DNA of 64,000 nt from Paenibacillus sp. MSJ-34 (GCF_018918005.1 NZ_JAHLPR010000016.1:1-64000), one strand, 5' to 3'. Counted from the first letter of the stretch, positions 9,273-23,798 are shown. Notes: a model not told the origin generated them from the letters alone. Numbers and translations: made by a program.

Positions 9273-10277
9273 TTATGACGCATTGTTGCCGGCATGTCCG
9301 GCAGCCGTATCCCCTTTTTTCAAATCGGAATTGCCGGCCCATTGGATGCGGATCGATTGACCGGCCGCAAGATCGGGTCGATCCGATACTTGAAAATGAA
9401 TATGAGGCTCGCTGGAATTGCCGGAATTGCCGCATAAGCCGAGCACATCCCCTTGTACCACCTTATCGCCGACTTGGACGCGGATCGAGTTGCGTTGAAA
9501 ATGGGCCAAAATGCTATATTCGCCGTTTCCGTGGTCGATGACGATATGATTGCCCGCAGGTTGATCCGTATTGGTCTCGACGCCGGGCGCATTGTCGGGA
9601 ATGTCGTTTACGACGCTTGCGACGATGCCGTCTGCGGGCGCAAGCACGTCTTGGCCGAAGGCATAATAGCTTTCATTGCCGCCAGGATCGCCTGCGAACG
9701 AAGCGCCGTCCTTCACGATCACGAAATCGTAAGCGTAGCGCTGGCCTGGATGTTCGTAATGATAATTGTACAACACGTTTGTTCCTCCCCAGTACGTGTA
9801 CCATTCTCCTGCGAACGGATACGCAAAGGCGGTTTGCGTGAAGACGCCGTCCGTTTCCGGATGGGGGGCCAAAGGCTGCAAAAGCAATCCGTGAATGGTC
9901 GATTGATCGTCAAAAACGGCCAGCAATCCTTTTTTGTTTTTGTCGTCGATCCAAATCCATTGCTCGTAACCGTTCGTAAGCTCCCTGACAGGCTCCAAAT
10001 AAGAATCGATATCGTTATGAAACGATTGGCCCAATTCTTTTAAATCTTGCAACGTTACCGATTTGCTGAACTCTTCGCTCATTTGCTTATGGATCCGTTC
10101 GAATTGGCCTTGCAGCAACGCTTGCGGAAGCTGTTCGGGCAATAATTTGCCGCTTTGCATTACTGTCTCGGCCGGCCTGGCTTCCTCGCCGCTCCATTCC
10201 GCGCGATCGCCGCCGCATGCCGACAATAAACCGATTCCTAGCAGGAATAACATAGTTAGGTACACATGACGTTTCAA
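9273..10277 (-). CDS. M23 (LytM)-type lipoprotein
   Basis: Protein of 334 aa with a lipoprotein signal ending L-L-S-A-C (lipidated Cys21). The last 150 residues have the M23 endopeptidase fold: NHIVIDHGNGEYSILAHF, then a G-D-K-V turn, then EPHIHFQ, which supplies the H-x-H pair. M23 enzymes cut peptidoglycan cross-links with one zinc. At the place of the first ligand motif, H-x3-D, I read R-Y-A-Y-D, so the first His appears replaced by Arg; the protein may be an inactive regulator or an atypical enzyme. It is divergent from a two-component system and is the obvious candidate target. Confidence 0.82.
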   Translation of the reverse strand: MKRHVYLTMLFLLGIGLLSACGGDRAEWSGEEARPAETVMQSGKLLPEQLPQALLQGQFERIHKQMSEEFSKSVTLQDLKELGQSFHNDIDSYLEPVRELTNGYEQWIWIDDKNKKGLLAVFDDQSTIHGLLLQPLAPHPETDGVFTQTAFAYPFAGEWYTYWGGTNVLYNYHYEHPGQRYAYDFVIVKDGASFAGDPGGNESYYAFGQDVLAPADGIVASVVNDIPDNAPGVETNTDQPAGNHIVIDHGNGEYSILAHFQRNSIRVQVGDKVVQGDVLGLCGNSGNSSEPHIHFQVSDRPDLAAGQSIRIQWAGNSDLKKGDTAAGHAGNNAS

Positions 10278-10318
10278 TTCCGTATCACTCCTAAACGTTT
10301 TCTCACTATCGATTATAT

Positions 10319-10402
10319 ACGGCCCGAATTACGGCCCGTGAAACGCAAACTTACTTTACCCTTAATCTTTCTCAACGTAAATTAAGGTTCCGTTAAGATT
10401 CC
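10319..10402. promoter_or_regulatory. Direct-repeat operator candidates between lipoprotein and response regulator
   Basis: Two repeat pairs lie in the divergent intergenic region. ACGGCCCG occurs at about 10319-10326 and 10332-10339. TTAAGGTTCC at 10382-10391 is repeated as TTAAGATTCC at 10393-10402, an 11-base period. Direct repeats with a one-helical-turn period are the usual binding sites of OmpR/PhoP-type regulators, and the gene just downstream encodes one. Confidence 0.5.
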
Positions 10403-10465
10403 ATTTTGCCGCAAGAAAAATAGTCGTGATATAGTAGGTTCATTGAGGGTTGAAGGAGGAAAACG

Positions 10466-11185
10466 ATGAACCGGGCGAATATATTGCTGGTTGACGATGA
10501 GAAAGCCATTGTACATATGTTGAAAACCGTTCTTGCAAAGGAAGGATATGCGAACGTGGACGCCGCCTTTACCGCGGAGGAGGCGCTTGAAGCAAGCCGT
10601 ACGAAAACGTACGATATCATCTTATTGGATGTCATGCTTCCGGGACAGAGCGGCTTTGATATTTGCCCGTTGCTGAGGCAAGCGACGGATGCGCCGATCT
10701 TATTCTTAACAGCCCGCACGACCGATTTCGATAAACTGACCGGATTCGCGCTTGGCGGCGACGATTATATTACGAAGCCGTTCAACCCGCTCGAAGTGGT
10801 GGCGCGCATCAAAGCGCAGCTTCGGCGCCGGACGAATGGCGCAAAGGCCGGGCAAGAGCGGATTCCGTCGGACTATTACGATTTCGGCCGTTTCCAGGTC
10901 GACGCCATGGCGGGAGAACTGCGCGTGGAGGGCGAACTTGTGGCTTGTCCCGCCCAGGTGTTCCAGCTTCTGTTGTTTTTATGCCGCCACCCGAACCGTG
11001 TGTTTCATAAAAAGCAGTTATACGAACAAGTGTGGGGGGAAGAAAGCTACTGCGACGATAATACGGTCATGGTACATATTCACCGGATCCGGGAACGGAT
11101 CGAGCGCAATCCGAGCGAGCCCGAATATTTGCTCACCGTACGCGGGCTAGGTTATAAGCTCGTTCGAAGGGGCGATTCCGTTTGA
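10466..11185 (+). CDS. OmpR-family response regulator
   Basis: Response regulator of 239 aa. The receiver domain carries the acidic pair D10-D11, the phosphoacceptor D55 in LLDVMLPG, and the lysine in T-K-P-F. The C-terminal winged helix (about residues 135-235) has the typical CPAQVFQLLLFL and TVMVHIHRIRERIE elements. Start at ATG 10466 behind GGAGG. Its stop overlaps the TTG start of the kinase by four bases, so the two are translationally coupled. It probably controls the divergent M23-type lipoprotein and its own operon; no specific stimulus can be read. Confidence 0.92.
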   Translation: MNRANILLVDDEKAIVHMLKTVLAKEGYANVDAAFTAEEALEASRTKTYDIILLDVMLPGQSGFDICPLLRQATDAPILFLTARTTDFDKLTGFALGGDDYITKPFNPLEVVARIKAQLRRRTNGAKAGQERIPSDYYDFGRFQVDAMAGELRVEGELVACPAQVFQLLLFLCRHPNRVFHKKQLYEQVWGEESYCDDNTVMVHIHRIRERIERNPSEPEYLLTVRGLGYKLVRRGDSV

Positions 11186-12936
11186 GCTTCAAGAAACGGT
11201 TTATTATCCAAACGCTAGTGTTGTTGTTTATCATCGTCGTGTTGCTGCTGCTGCTGATCGGCTCGACGGTTTTTGTCGCTTTAATGAAGACGGGCGAGAT
11301 CGAACGGGACCGCGATTTTGCCGAGGCGGTATTGCCGTATATGTCCAATTCGGTTCAAGTGGAAAACGGAGAGCTGATCTTGGACGATAAGCTGCTGGGC
11401 AAAGTAAAGGAATACGGAGGGTGGCTGCAAGCGATCAACGAGCGGGGTGAGGCGATCTATTCGTTTCGAACGCCTCCGGATGTGCCGGACCGGTACAATC
11501 CCGGGGAACTGACGGCATTCTGGACGGGCGCGCGCCCGTTTCCGTATTTGCTGTATGTCTTTATCGAGGTGAAAGACGGCCAACAGATTACGCTGCTGTA
11601 CGGGTTCAAAGATAACGCTCGCGAGATGACGGACCGGATCCGGGAAGCCGCCGCCGTGACGAACGATGGCATCGACATGCCGGAGAACGTCGCCGCCGAA
11701 TTGAAACGAAAGGGAATATGGGCGCAAGCTTTGGACGAACGCGGGGAAGAGATCGCATCGTGGAATAAACCGAACGGGGAACCCGCGCAATATTCCGCGC
11801 AGGAATTGATTCTGCGGACGCAGTATCCCGAGCGTTATACCGGCAGAATCGCTTCTTTGTACGATGAGAGAACGAATCTCACCTGGATCGTTCATTTTCC
11901 GCACGGGACGGATATCAGGCAAATCGGGGACACGATGACGATACGCGAAATCATTCAAGTGCTTCTGCTCAGCTTTCTCGGTTTTGCGCTCATCGTGCTT
12001 GTTTTGTTGTTCCTGTTCGCTTTTTGGTACGGACATCGCTTCGGCTCGCCGATCCTGCATATGTACGATTGGCTGCATCATTTGGCTCAAGGAGAATATG
12101 CGGAGCCGAAGGACCGCCATGGACATCCGCGCAGCAAAACCCGCGCAGGAAAGCTGCGCCGCAGATTCCGTCTGTATACCGATATGATCGCTTCCTTCGC
12201 CCATTTAACGGAAACGCTGCGGTCAAACGAAGAAATGCGCAATCAATTGGAGCGGGCGAGGGAGGAATGGATCGCCGGCGTCTCCCACGATTTAAAAACG
12301 CCTTTATCCTCCATTATGGGATACGCACATATGCTCGAATCGGAATCCTATGAGTGGACGCAAGCGGAAGTACGGGAATTCGCCGGCGTTATGAAGGAAA
12401 AATCGCAGTATATGCATGAATTGATCGAAGATTTGAACGCGACGTACCGGTTGAAGAACGATGCGCATATGTTGTCGCGGGAGGCGACGGAAATGAACGG
12501 GTATATCGACAGGGCCGTTAAACAATTCGCGGACGATCCGCAATTCGCGGGGGCGCATATTGATTTTCGCGGGACGAGCGATTCTCTGTATTTTCCGATC
12601 GATCCGGTCTGGTTCCGCCGCATCATCGACAACCTGTTGGCCAATGCGCTCCTGCATAATCCGGACGGCACGAACGTTCGCGTCTCGCTCGAGACCGGGG
12701 AAAGCTCCGGCTTCTCTATCCGCTTCCAAGACGACGGGGTCGGCATGGACGAAGCGACGGCCGCCCGGCTGTTCGATCGCTATTTCCGGGGAACGAACAC
12801 CGAACGGGGCGGCAAGGGAAGCGGGCTCGGCATGGCGATTTCCAGACAGCTCGTTTTGCTGCATGGCGGATCGATTCAAGTTCGCAGCGCCCCGCAACAA
12901 GGGACGACGATTGTCATATCGTTCGATCATCGATGA
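11182..12936 (+). CDS. Sensor histidine kinase
   Basis: Membrane kinase of 584 aa. One helix at about 8-30 and another at about 262-286 flank a sensor domain of some 230 residues exposed outside the cell. A dimerisation/phosphoacceptor domain contains GVSHDLKTPLSSI with His369. The ATPase domain has N-x-x-x-N near 490, DDGVGM and GGKGSGLGM boxes. TTG 11182 overlaps the regulator stop as TTGA and has GAAGGGG upstream. The sensor domain is not one I recognise. With the preceding regulator it forms a complete two-component system next to a cell-wall lipoprotein, hinting at envelope sensing. Confidence 0.92.
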   Translation: MSFKKRFIIQTLVLLFIIVVLLLLLIGSTVFVALMKTGEIERDRDFAEAVLPYMSNSVQVENGELILDDKLLGKVKEYGGWLQAINERGEAIYSFRTPPDVPDRYNPGELTAFWTGARPFPYLLYVFIEVKDGQQITLLYGFKDNAREMTDRIREAAAVTNDGIDMPENVAAELKRKGIWAQALDERGEEIASWNKPNGEPAQYSAQELILRTQYPERYTGRIASLYDERTNLTWIVHFPHGTDIRQIGDTMTIREIIQVLLLSFLGFALIVLVLLFLFAFWYGHRFGSPILHMYDWLHHLAQGEYAEPKDRHGHPRSKTRAGKLRRRFRLYTDMIASFAHLTETLRSNEEMRNQLERAREEWIAGVSHDLKTPLSSIMGYAHMLESESYEWTQAEVREFAGVMKEKSQYMHELIEDLNATYRLKNDAHMLSREATEMNGYIDRAVKQFADDPQFAGAHIDFRGTSDSLYFPIDPVWFRRIIDNLLANALLHNPDGTNVRVSLETGESSGFSIRFQDDGVGMDEATAARLFDRYFRGTNTERGGKGSGLGMAISRQLVLLHGGSIQVRSAPQQGTTIVISFDHR

Positions 12937-13011
12937 TTTTGTACATGTACGCACTAATATAGTAAGATGGTAAAGAGATGCATTTGTTAAATGAAGGGAG
13001 AAGAGGATGCA

Positions 13012-14016
13012 ATGGACGGAGCCAAGTTTAGATGGGGAGTTCTCGGCTGCGCGAAAATTGCGGTCGAACACGTCATACCGGAAATGCAGCGTTCCGAGCG
13101 ATGCGAGGTGTCGGCTATCGCCAGCCGCGATCGGCAAAAGGCGGAACAAGCCGCCGTAACGTTAGGGATTGCGAAAACGTACGGATCGTATGAACAATTG
13201 CTGGCCGACGAAGATATCGATGCGGTATACATTCCGTTGCCGAATCATTTGCATAAGGAATGGACGATTCGCGCTGCGGAAGCGGGCAAGCATGTTTTGT
13301 GCGAGAAGCCGATCGGTCTGACCGCCGCAGAGGCGAAGGAGATGGCGGACGCATGCGCCAAGGCGAACGTGATGCTTGCCGAAGCGTTCATGTACCGGCA
13401 TCATCCTCGTTACGACCGGTTGCTTGACATCGTCCGTTCCGGCAAGATCGGAACGGTACGGGGAATCCATGCCACGTTTACATACAACGGCGCGGGAAAC
13501 AGCGGCAATATCCGTTTCAACAAGGAAATGGGCGGGGGCGCATTGTACGATATCGGCGTCTATCCGATAAGCGCCGCACGCATGATTCTTGGCCAGGAGC
13601 CGGAAGCGGCAACGGTGCATGCGCAATTCTCGGAACAGCATGACGGGGTCGATATGATGGCTTCCGGACTGCTGGAGTTTCCGGGAGGCGTCGCCTTGAC
13701 GTTCGATTGCGGCATGTGGTCGGCATTCCGCAACACGCTTGAAGTTGTCGGATCCGAGGGAAGAATTGTCGTTCCGTCCGCATTCCGGTATGCGGATGAG
13801 CCGGAGTCGGCCAATTTCTTTGTTGAAATCGGCGAGGAGCGGGAGGAAATTCAGGTTCCTTTCGTCGGGCAATATTTGCTGCAAGCCGACGATTTTGCCA
13901 ATAGCGTATTGCATGGCGCGCCCATGCGGTACGAGCCGTCGGACGCCGTCTTAAATATGCGCGTCGTAGACGCCTGCTTGCAATCCGCCCGTACGCGTAC
14001 GCGCGTTTTGCTGTAA
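13012..14016 (+). CDS. Gfo/Idh/MocA-family oxidoreductase
   Basis: NAD(P)-dependent oxidoreductase of about 334 aa. The N-terminal Rossmann fold shows WGVLGCAKIA and the family hallmark CEKPIGLTAAEA, whose lysine is catalytic. The C-terminal alpha/beta domain has GGGALYDIGVYPI. These enzymes oxidise or reduce sugars, cyclitols and related compounds. ATG 13012 is favoured by AAGGGAGAAGAGG just upstream; an in-frame ATG at 12991 lies inside that site. It is monocistronic, with a strong terminator after it. The substrate cannot be assigned. Confidence 0.85.
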   Translation: MDGAKFRWGVLGCAKIAVEHVIPEMQRSERCEVSAIASRDRQKAEQAAVTLGIAKTYGSYEQLLADEDIDAVYIPLPNHLHKEWTIRAAEAGKHVLCEKPIGLTAAEAKEMADACAKANVMLAEAFMYRHHPRYDRLLDIVRSGKIGTVRGIHATFTYNGAGNSGNIRFNKEMGGGALYDIGVYPISAARMILGQEPEAATVHAQFSEQHDGVDMMASGLLEFPGGVALTFDCGMWSAFRNTLEVVGSEGRIVVPSAFRYADEPESANFFVEIGEEREEIQVPFVGQYLLQADDFANSVLHGAPMRYEPSDAVLNMRVVDACLQSARTRTRVLL

Positions 14017-14025
14017 TCGGCACAA

Positions 14026-14078
14026 AACCCCTTAACGCAAAGCAAGAGGAACTTGGCTTTGGTTAAGGGGTTCCTTTA
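14026..14078. terminator. Bidirectional terminator between oxidoreductase and tnrA
   Basis: AACCCCTTAAC at 14026-14036 pairs with GTTAAGGGGTT at 14062-14072. An inner CAAAGC/GCTTTG pair extends the stem. T-rich sequence follows on the plus strand and GGGGTTTTG on the minus strand, so it can serve both converging transcripts. Confidence 0.8.
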
Positions 14079-14143
14079 TTTGGCTTACGCGCTACAACCG
14101 CCACCTATCGATACCTCGTTTCAATCTTAATGAAGCGCTCCGC

Positions 14144-14467
14144 TTAGTTTTTAACGGTTGGCGCGTTGAAATGGAACCGCGCGTTCAATTGGCCGCGTAT
14201 CATCTCTTCCCGCATCGCCGTTTTGTTTTGTCTCTTTTCCTTTTCATTGATCTTGCGAATTTCATACGTTTGCAAACCGTCCTCAAGCTTATCGGCAATC
14301 TCCATTAACGTTTCCACATCGTCAAACGAATATTTCCGCGTGCCGCCGCGGGAACGTTCCGGAAATATGAGTCTGCGTTCTTCATAATAACGGATTTGCC
14401 GCTCGGACAAACCCGTCAATTCGCTGACGACGCCAATCGTAATGACTTTCCGCTCTTTATATGTCAT
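14144..14467 (-). CDS. tnrA: TnrA-type MerR-family nitrogen regulator
   Basis: MerR-family protein of 107 aa. The DNA-binding domain reads SERQIRYYEERRLIFPERS followed by R-G-G-T-R-K-Y-S-F, which matches TnrA more closely than GlnR. The C-terminus MIRGQLNARFHF matches the tail by which Bacillus subtilis TnrA is captured by feedback-inhibited glutamine synthetase. ATG 14467 is preferred over GTG 14476 because the GGAGAG site is too close to the latter. It lies divergent from glnA across a region with two TnrA-type boxes, so autoregulation and control of glnA are likely. Unlike in Bacillus subtilis, regulator and synthetase genes are adjacent. Confidence 0.88.
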   Translation of the reverse strand: MTYKERKVITIGVVSELTGLSERQIRYYEERRLIFPERSRGGTRKYSFDDVETLMEIADKLEDGLQTYEIRKINEKEKRQNKTAMREEMIRGQLNARFHFNAPTVKN

Positions 14468-14549
14468 TTTTATCACTCTCCGATTTTCGATAAATTTTTT
14501 TTAGTTAGTACATAATATATCACACTGGACAGCAATGAATAAATAGTTA

Positions 14550-14566
14550 TGTCAACATACCTGACA
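14550..14566. promoter_or_regulatory. TnrA/GlnR-type box 1
   Basis: TGTCAACATACCTGACA is a 17-bp dyad matching the TnrA/GlnR consensus TGTNANAWWWTNTNACA at all but two inner positions. It lies in the tnrA-glnA divergent region nearer to tnrA. Confidence 0.7.
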
Positions 14567-14623
14567 TTAAAGATTTTTTTACACCATAAAACAGAATTAA
14601 TCGCTACGGTCGGTAAAATAATA

Positions 14624-14640
14624 TGTCATATAATCTGACA
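14624..14640. promoter_or_regulatory. TnrA/GlnR-type box 2 upstream of glnA
   Basis: TGTCATATAATCTGACA fits TGTNANAWWWTNTNACA at every defined position. It lies 75 bases before the glnA start and contains a TATAAT-like core, so binding could directly block or position a promoter for glnA. Confidence 0.82.
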
Positions 14641-14714
14641 GATTCATAGATTTCGACTCCGTTTTGTAGATAATGAACTTAAGAATCCAACTAGCAAATT
14701 CGGAGGTAGAGGCA

Positions 14715-16055
14715 ATGACGACAAAGCATTATACAAAAGAAGATATACTCAGATTGGCGCAAGAAGAAAACGTTCGATACATTCGGTTGCAGTTTACGGA
14801 CTTGATGGGAATTATTAAAAACGTGGAAATTCCGATCAGCCAATTGCCCAAAGCGTTGGACAACAAAATGATGTTCGACGGTTCCTCGATTGAAGGGTTC
14901 GTACGGATCGAAGAATCCGACATGTATTTGTATCCGGAGTTGGACACTTGGATGATCTTCCCTTGGACGACGGGGGACGGCAAAGTGGCGCGCTTGATCT
15001 GCGACGTTTACAATCCCGACGGCACGCCGTTTGCCGGCGATCCGCGCGGCGTACTGAAAAGGGTGCTGAAACAAGCGGCAGAGCTTGGATTTACGGCGAT
15101 GAACGTCGGTCCGGAGCCGGAGTTCTTTCTGTTCAAGACGGACGAGAAAGGAAACCCGACGCTGGAGGTGAACGATCAGGGCGGTTATTTCGATTTGGCG
15201 CCGAGCGACCTTGGGGAAAACTGCCGCCGCGATATCGTCTTGACGCTGGAGAGTATGGGATTCGAAATCGAGGCATCCCATCATGAAGTGGCTCCGGGGC
15301 AGCATGAGATCGACTTCAAATATGCGAACGCCGTCGAAGCGGCCGACAATATTCAAACATTTAAGCTAGTGGTGAAAAATATTGCGAGACAGCACGGATT
15401 GCACGCCACCTTTATGCCGAAACCGCTGTTCGGCGTCAACGGATCGGGGATGCATTGCCATCAATCGTTGTTCCGCGGCAAAGAAAATGCGTTCTACGAC
15501 GAGTCCGACGTACTCGGCCTGAGCGAAACGGCGAAACAGTACGTTGCCGGCATCTTGAAGCATGCCCGCGGGTTTGCCGCTATCACGAATCCGACGGTCA
15601 ACTCCTACAAACGGCTTGTGCCGGGATACGAGGCTCCTTGTTATGTCGCTTGGTCGGCGAAGAACAGAAGCCCGCTCATCCGCATTCCCGCAAGCAGAGG
15701 GCTCAGCACCCGGATCGAAGCGCGGAATCCGGACCCGGCCGCGAACCCGTATTTGGCTCTGGCCGCCATGCTCGCTGCCGGTCTGGACGGCATAAAAAAC
15801 AAAATGGCGCTCCAGCCGCCGGTAAACCAGAACATCTATATTATGAACGAAGAGGAGCGTGCGGAGAACGGCATATCCAGCTTGCCGTCCACGCTAAAAG
15901 AAGCGATCGAGGAATTGAAAAACGACGAAGTGATTACGCATGCGCTCGGCGAGCATATCGTCTCGCATTTTATCGAAGCGAAAGAAATCGAGTGGGATAT
16001 GTTTCGCATTCAAGTGCATCCGTGGGAACGCGATCAATACTTGAGCGCTTATTAA
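14715..16055 (+). CDS. glnA: Glutamine synthetase type I-alpha
   Basis: Makes glutamine from glutamate, ammonium and ATP. The 446-aa product has [20 protein letters not shown], whose Arg corresponds to the feedback-sensing Arg62 of Bacillus subtilis GS. It also has the metal and ammonium sites GPEPEFFLF and [13 protein letters not shown], and the C-terminal [12 protein letters not shown]. The adenylylation loop of the beta type is absent. ATG 14715 follows GGAGGTAGAGG; an upstream in-frame ATG at 14673 has no site. It is preceded by a perfect TnrA/GlnR box and divergent from tnrA, and followed by its own terminator. In this group feedback-inhibited GS also sequesters TnrA. Confidence 0.96.
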   Translation: MTTKHYTKEDILRLAQEENVRYIRLQFTDLMGIIKNVEIPISQLPKALDNKMMFDGSSIEGFVRIEESDMYLYPELDTWMIFPWTTGDGKVARLICDVYNPDGTPFAGDPRGVLKRVLKQAAELGFTAMNVGPEPEFFLFKTDEKGNPTLEVNDQGGYFDLAPSDLGENCRRDIVLTLESMGFEIEASHHEVAPGQHEIDFKYANAVEAADNIQTFKLVVKNIARQHGLHATFMPKPLFGVNGSGMHCHQSLFRGKENAFYDESDVLGLSETAKQYVAGILKHARGFAAITNPTVNSYKRLVPGYEAPCYVAWSAKNRSPLIRIPASRGLSTRIEARNPDPAANPYLALAAMLAAGLDGIKNKMALQPPVNQNIYIMNEEERAENGISSLPSTLKEAIEELKNDEVITHALGEHIVSHFIEAKEIEWDMFRIQVHPWERDQYLSAY

Positions 16056-16064
16056 GTTCATTAT

Positions 16065-16085
16065 AGCCCCTGTCAGGGGCTTTTT
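16065..16085 (+). terminator. glnA terminator
   Basis: AGCCCCTG at 16065-16072 and CAGGGGCT at 16074-16081 form a tight hairpin followed by five T. It ends the glnA transcript ten bases after the stop codon. Confidence 0.9.
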
Positions 16086-16433
16086 GATCGCTCGTCCGGG
16101 ATACTCCGGCAAGGGTAAATTGCTGCATGACGACTGCTCTTCGCCTCCCTTTTGCCGATATCCCTTTCGTTCAGAAGTTGGTTGTAGGCCTAACGTCGGT
16201 ACTTTGGCCGGGTGCGCTGTCCTGAGCAAACGGGATTTCGACAAAAGGCGAAAAAAGGAGGTGCCGGCACGAGCATATTTAAAACGATACGAAAAAAGGT
16301 GTGAGATAATCTGACATATTTATGGAACGAAAGATCATGCTTTAGTTTAATGAAATATAAGACATAGAGGGCTTTCAAGGCGATGGGATGCTCGAAAAAG
16401 CTCAGTTTCATCATATTTTTAGGAGGAACTAAC
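16086..16433 (+). promoter_or_regulatory. gltB upstream region
   Basis: About 350 bases without a convincing gene. Several short G/C-rich inverted repeats occur around 16095-16275, including GTGCCGGCAC, but no known structured RNA is recognised. The useful content is a TnrA-type box at 16300-16316 and AT-rich promoter-like sequence after it (about 16336-16365), which would place the box near or just upstream of the gltB promoter. Confidence 0.5.
16300..16316. promoter_or_regulatory. TnrA/GlnR-type box upstream of gltB
   Basis: TGTGAGATAATCTGACA matches TGTNANAWWWTNTNACA at every defined position. In Bacillus subtilis TnrA represses gltAB during nitrogen limitation, and this box suggests the same link here. 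Confidence 0.82.
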
Positions 16434-21014
<4,581 letters not shown>

Positions 21015-21027
21015 GAGGAGATCAGGC

Positions 21028-22497
21028 ATGGGGAAACCGACAGGATTTATGGAATACAAGCGCCAATACGCTCCCGAACGCGATCCGTTGGCACGAATTG
21101 GCGATTGGCGCGATTTATATATCCCGTTAACGGATGCCGCATTGCGGGAGCAGGGGGCGCGCTGCATGGATTGCGCCGTCCCGTTTTGCCAGACGGGGGA
21201 CATGCTGAACGGCGCCACAACAGGTTGTCCGGTTCACAATTACATTCCGGAATGGAACGATCTTGTGTATCGCGGACAATGGAAGGAAGCGCTTGAGCGG
21301 CTGCATTTGACGAACAATTTTCCGGAGTTCACGGGAAGAGCTTGCCCGGCTCCATGCGAAGGTTCTTGCGTGGCGGCATTGTACGATTCGCCCGTAACGA
21401 TCAAATCGATCGAGCGCGCCATCATCGACAAAGGCTTCGCGGAAGGCTGGGTCGTTCCGCAACCGCCGGCGTCGCGGACCGGGCGCACCGTTGCCGTGAT
21501 CGGATCGGGACCGGCCGGGCTGGCTTGCGCCGATCAGTTGAATAAAGCGGGGCATCTCGTGACGGTATTCGAACGGTCGGACCGTATCGGCGGATTGTTA
21601 ACTTACGGGATACCGAAAATGAAAATCGAGCAGGAAGTAGTAGACCGCCGCGTCGATTTGCTGCGCCGGGAAGGCATCGAATTCGTGACGGGAGCGGATG
21701 TCGGCGGAAACGTTCCGATCGAAGAACTGCGCGGAAGGTTCGATGCGATCGTGCTGTGCATCGGCGCGACGAAACCGCGCGATTTGCCGGTAGAGGGACG
21801 CGAATTGAAAGGCATTCACTATGCGATGGATTATTTGCATGCAAATACGAAAAGCTTGCTGGACTCGAATCTGAAGGACGGACGATATATCACTGCGGAA
21901 GGCAAAGACGTGCTCGTCATCGGCGGAGGGGATACCGCAACCGACTGCGTATCGACGTCTTTGCGCCACGGATGCGCGAGCTTGACGCAGTTCGACATAT
22001 ACCCGCAACGTCCGGCCGGGCGCGACGCGGATAACCCGTGGCCGCAATGGCCGGTAATCCATAAGGTCGATTCGGGCCAGGCGGAATCGGCGGCGCGATT
22101 CGGGCGCGATCCGCGGCAATATGCCGTCTCCGCCAAATCGTTCATCGACGACGGGCGAGGCAATGTTGCGGGCGTGCGCAGCGTAGACTTGCGTGTGGCC
22201 AAGGATAAATCGGGCCGATGGATTCGCGAAGAAATTCCCGGCACGGAGCGCGTGTGGCCGGCGCAGCTTGTACTGCTGGCGATCGGATTTACCGGGCCGG
22301 AGCAGACGATGATCGGCCGAATGGGCGTCGAAACGGACGGGCGTACGAATATTCGTACGGAGCGAGGGCAATACGAGACGAATGTGCCGGGCGTGTTCGC
22401 CGCCGGCGATGCGCGGCGCGGCCAAAGCTTGATCGTCTGGGCGATTCGCGAAGGACGCGAAGCGGCCAAAGCGTGCGACGCGTATTTGCGACGTTAA
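21028..22497 (+). CDS. gltD: Glutamate synthase small subunit
   Basis: Small subunit, 489 aa, which carries FAD and NADPH sites and feeds electrons to GltB. The N-terminal cysteine clusters (CMDCAVPFC and the later [10 protein letters not shown]) bind two 4Fe-4S centres. [19 protein letters not shown] is the FAD fold, [11 protein letters not shown] the NADPH fold. ATG 21028 sits behind AGGAGG within 14 bases of gltB; the open frame runs further upstream inside gltB, but that part is a shadow. The pair with gltB and the nearby glnA complete the GS-GOGAT cycle. Confidence 0.95.
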   Translation: MGKPTGFMEYKRQYAPERDPLARIGDWRDLYIPLTDAALREQGARCMDCAVPFCQTGDMLNGATTGCPVHNYIPEWNDLVYRGQWKEALERLHLTNNFPEFTGRACPAPCEGSCVAALYDSPVTIKSIERAIIDKGFAEGWVVPQPPASRTGRTVAVIGSGPAGLACADQLNKAGHLVTVFERSDRIGGLLTYGIPKMKIEQEVVDRRVDLLRREGIEFVTGADVGGNVPIEELRGRFDAIVLCIGATKPRDLPVEGRELKGIHYAMDYLHANTKSLLDSNLKDGRYITAEGKDVLVIGGGDTATDCVSTSLRHGCASLTQFDIYPQRPAGRDADNPWPQWPVIHKVDSGQAESAARFGRDPRQYAVSAKSFIDDGRGNVAGVRSVDLRVAKDKSGRWIREEIPGTERVWPAQLVLLAIGFTGPEQTMIGRMGVETDGRTNIRTERGQYETNVPGVFAAGDARRGQSLIVWAIREGREAAKACDAYLRR

Positions 22498-22513
22498 CGA
22501 GGAGGACAGTGTT

Positions 22514-23758
22514 GTGATGATGGAAACCTATATTCAACGGAAGTTCGCCGAACGGATCGGCGGGGAACAGTTCGGCAAAGATACGGAAATTTATAAGTTC
22601 GAGAAAATTAAGCGCGCGAAGGCGGAAGCGAAACGCAAGTTTCCCGATATGGAACTGCTCGATTTAGGCGTAGGCGAACCGGATGAAATGGCGGACGAAG
22701 GCGTCGTCCGCGCCCTTGCGGAAGAAGCGGCCAAACAGGAGAACCGTTTCTATTCGGACAACGGGATCGAAGCGTTCAATCGCGCGGCATCCCGCTACAT
22801 GGAACGGGTATTCGGGGTGGAAGGGCTGGACCCCGCAACGGACATCAATCATATGATCGGCTCGAAGTCGGCTCTGGCCATGCTGCCGTCCGCGTTCATC
22901 GATAAGGGCGACATTACGCTCATGCCTTCACCTTGTTATCCGGTTCTAGGGACGCATACGGCCTATTTGGGCGGCGAAGTCTTCTCTATGCCGATTTCGC
23001 GGGATAACGGCTTTTTGCCCGACTTGGACGCGATACCGCAGCAGGTTCTGGACCGCGCGAAATTGCTTTATTTGAATTATCCGAACAACCCTACCGGCGC
23101 TTCGGCGACGCGGCCGTTTTTCGAACAGGTCGTCGCCTTCGCCCGCAGGCATCAATTGATCGTCGTGCATGACGCCGCATATGCCGCATTGGTGTTCGAC
23201 GGCGCCCAGCCGTTAAGCTTCTTGTCCGTGCCCGGCGCCAAAGAGGTTGGCGTCGAACTTCATTCGTTATCGAAATCGTTCAATATGACAGGATGGAGGA
23301 TCGGCTTTATTGCGGGCAATCCGCTAATCATCAAAGCGTTTGCGACGATCAAGGACAATTGCGATTCAGGCCAGTTTATGGCGATCCAGAAGGCCGCTAT
23401 TTATGCGCTTGAGCATCCTGACATTACCGAAGGGATCTGCAGAAAATATTCGCGCAGGCATCGCATGCTCGCCGATGCGCTAACGGAGCTCGGATTCCGC
23501 GCCGAGAAGCCTCAAGGATCGTTCTTCTTATATACGGAAGCGCCGATCGGGATCGAAGGCGGTCCGAAGTTTGCGACGGCGGAAGAGTTCAGCCAGTATC
23601 TGATCAAGGAAAAGATGATTTCCACCGTACCGTGGGACGATACCGGCCGTTACATCCGATTTTCCGTAACGTTCGGGGCGCAAGGGGAAGCCGAAGAATT
23701 ACGCGTCATTAACGAGATGAAAAACCGCTTGTCCGGAACGAAGCTCATTTTCGCGTAA
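22514..23758 (+). CDS. dapL: LL-diaminopimelate aminotransferase-type PLP enzyme
   Basis: Class I/II aminotransferase of about 414 aa. It has the DapL-like N-terminus [12 protein letters not shown], the YPNNPTG motif, and [16 protein letters not shown], where the lysine in S-K-S-F binds PLP. DapL makes LL-diaminopimelate directly from tetrahydrodipicolinate, and the next gene is dapF, which uses that product; this context supports the call over a generic aminotransferase. GTG 22514 is best spaced from GAGGAGG at 22499-22505, but ATG 22517 or 22520 is possible. It begins 16 bases after gltD, so amino-group supply and lysine/peptidoglycan synthesis may be co-transcribed. Confidence 0.85.
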   Translation: MMMETYIQRKFAERIGGEQFGKDTEIYKFEKIKRAKAEAKRKFPDMELLDLGVGEPDEMADEGVVRALAEEAAKQENRFYSDNGIEAFNRAASRYMERVFGVEGLDPATDINHMIGSKSALAMLPSAFIDKGDITLMPSPCYPVLGTHTAYLGGEVFSMPISRDNGFLPDLDAIPQQVLDRAKLLYLNYPNNPTGASATRPFFEQVVAFARRHQLIVVHDAAYAALVFDGAQPLSFLSVPGAKEVGVELHSLSKSFNMTGWRIGFIAGNPLIIKAFATIKDNCDSGQFMAIQKAAIYALEHPDITEGICRKYSRRHRMLADALTELGFRAEKPQGSFFLYTEAPIGIEGGPKFATAEEFSQYLIKEKMISTVPWDDTGRYIRFSVTFGAQGEAEELRVINEMKNRLSGTKLIFA

Positions 23759-23798
23759 GGAGGAGCGGCGCAAAGCAGACGAGGAAGGAGGCGTTCCG

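Noticed and set aside
16084-16314. 76-residue frame between glnA and gltB
   Set aside because: It begins in the glnA terminator and runs into the TnrA box, with no ribosome site.
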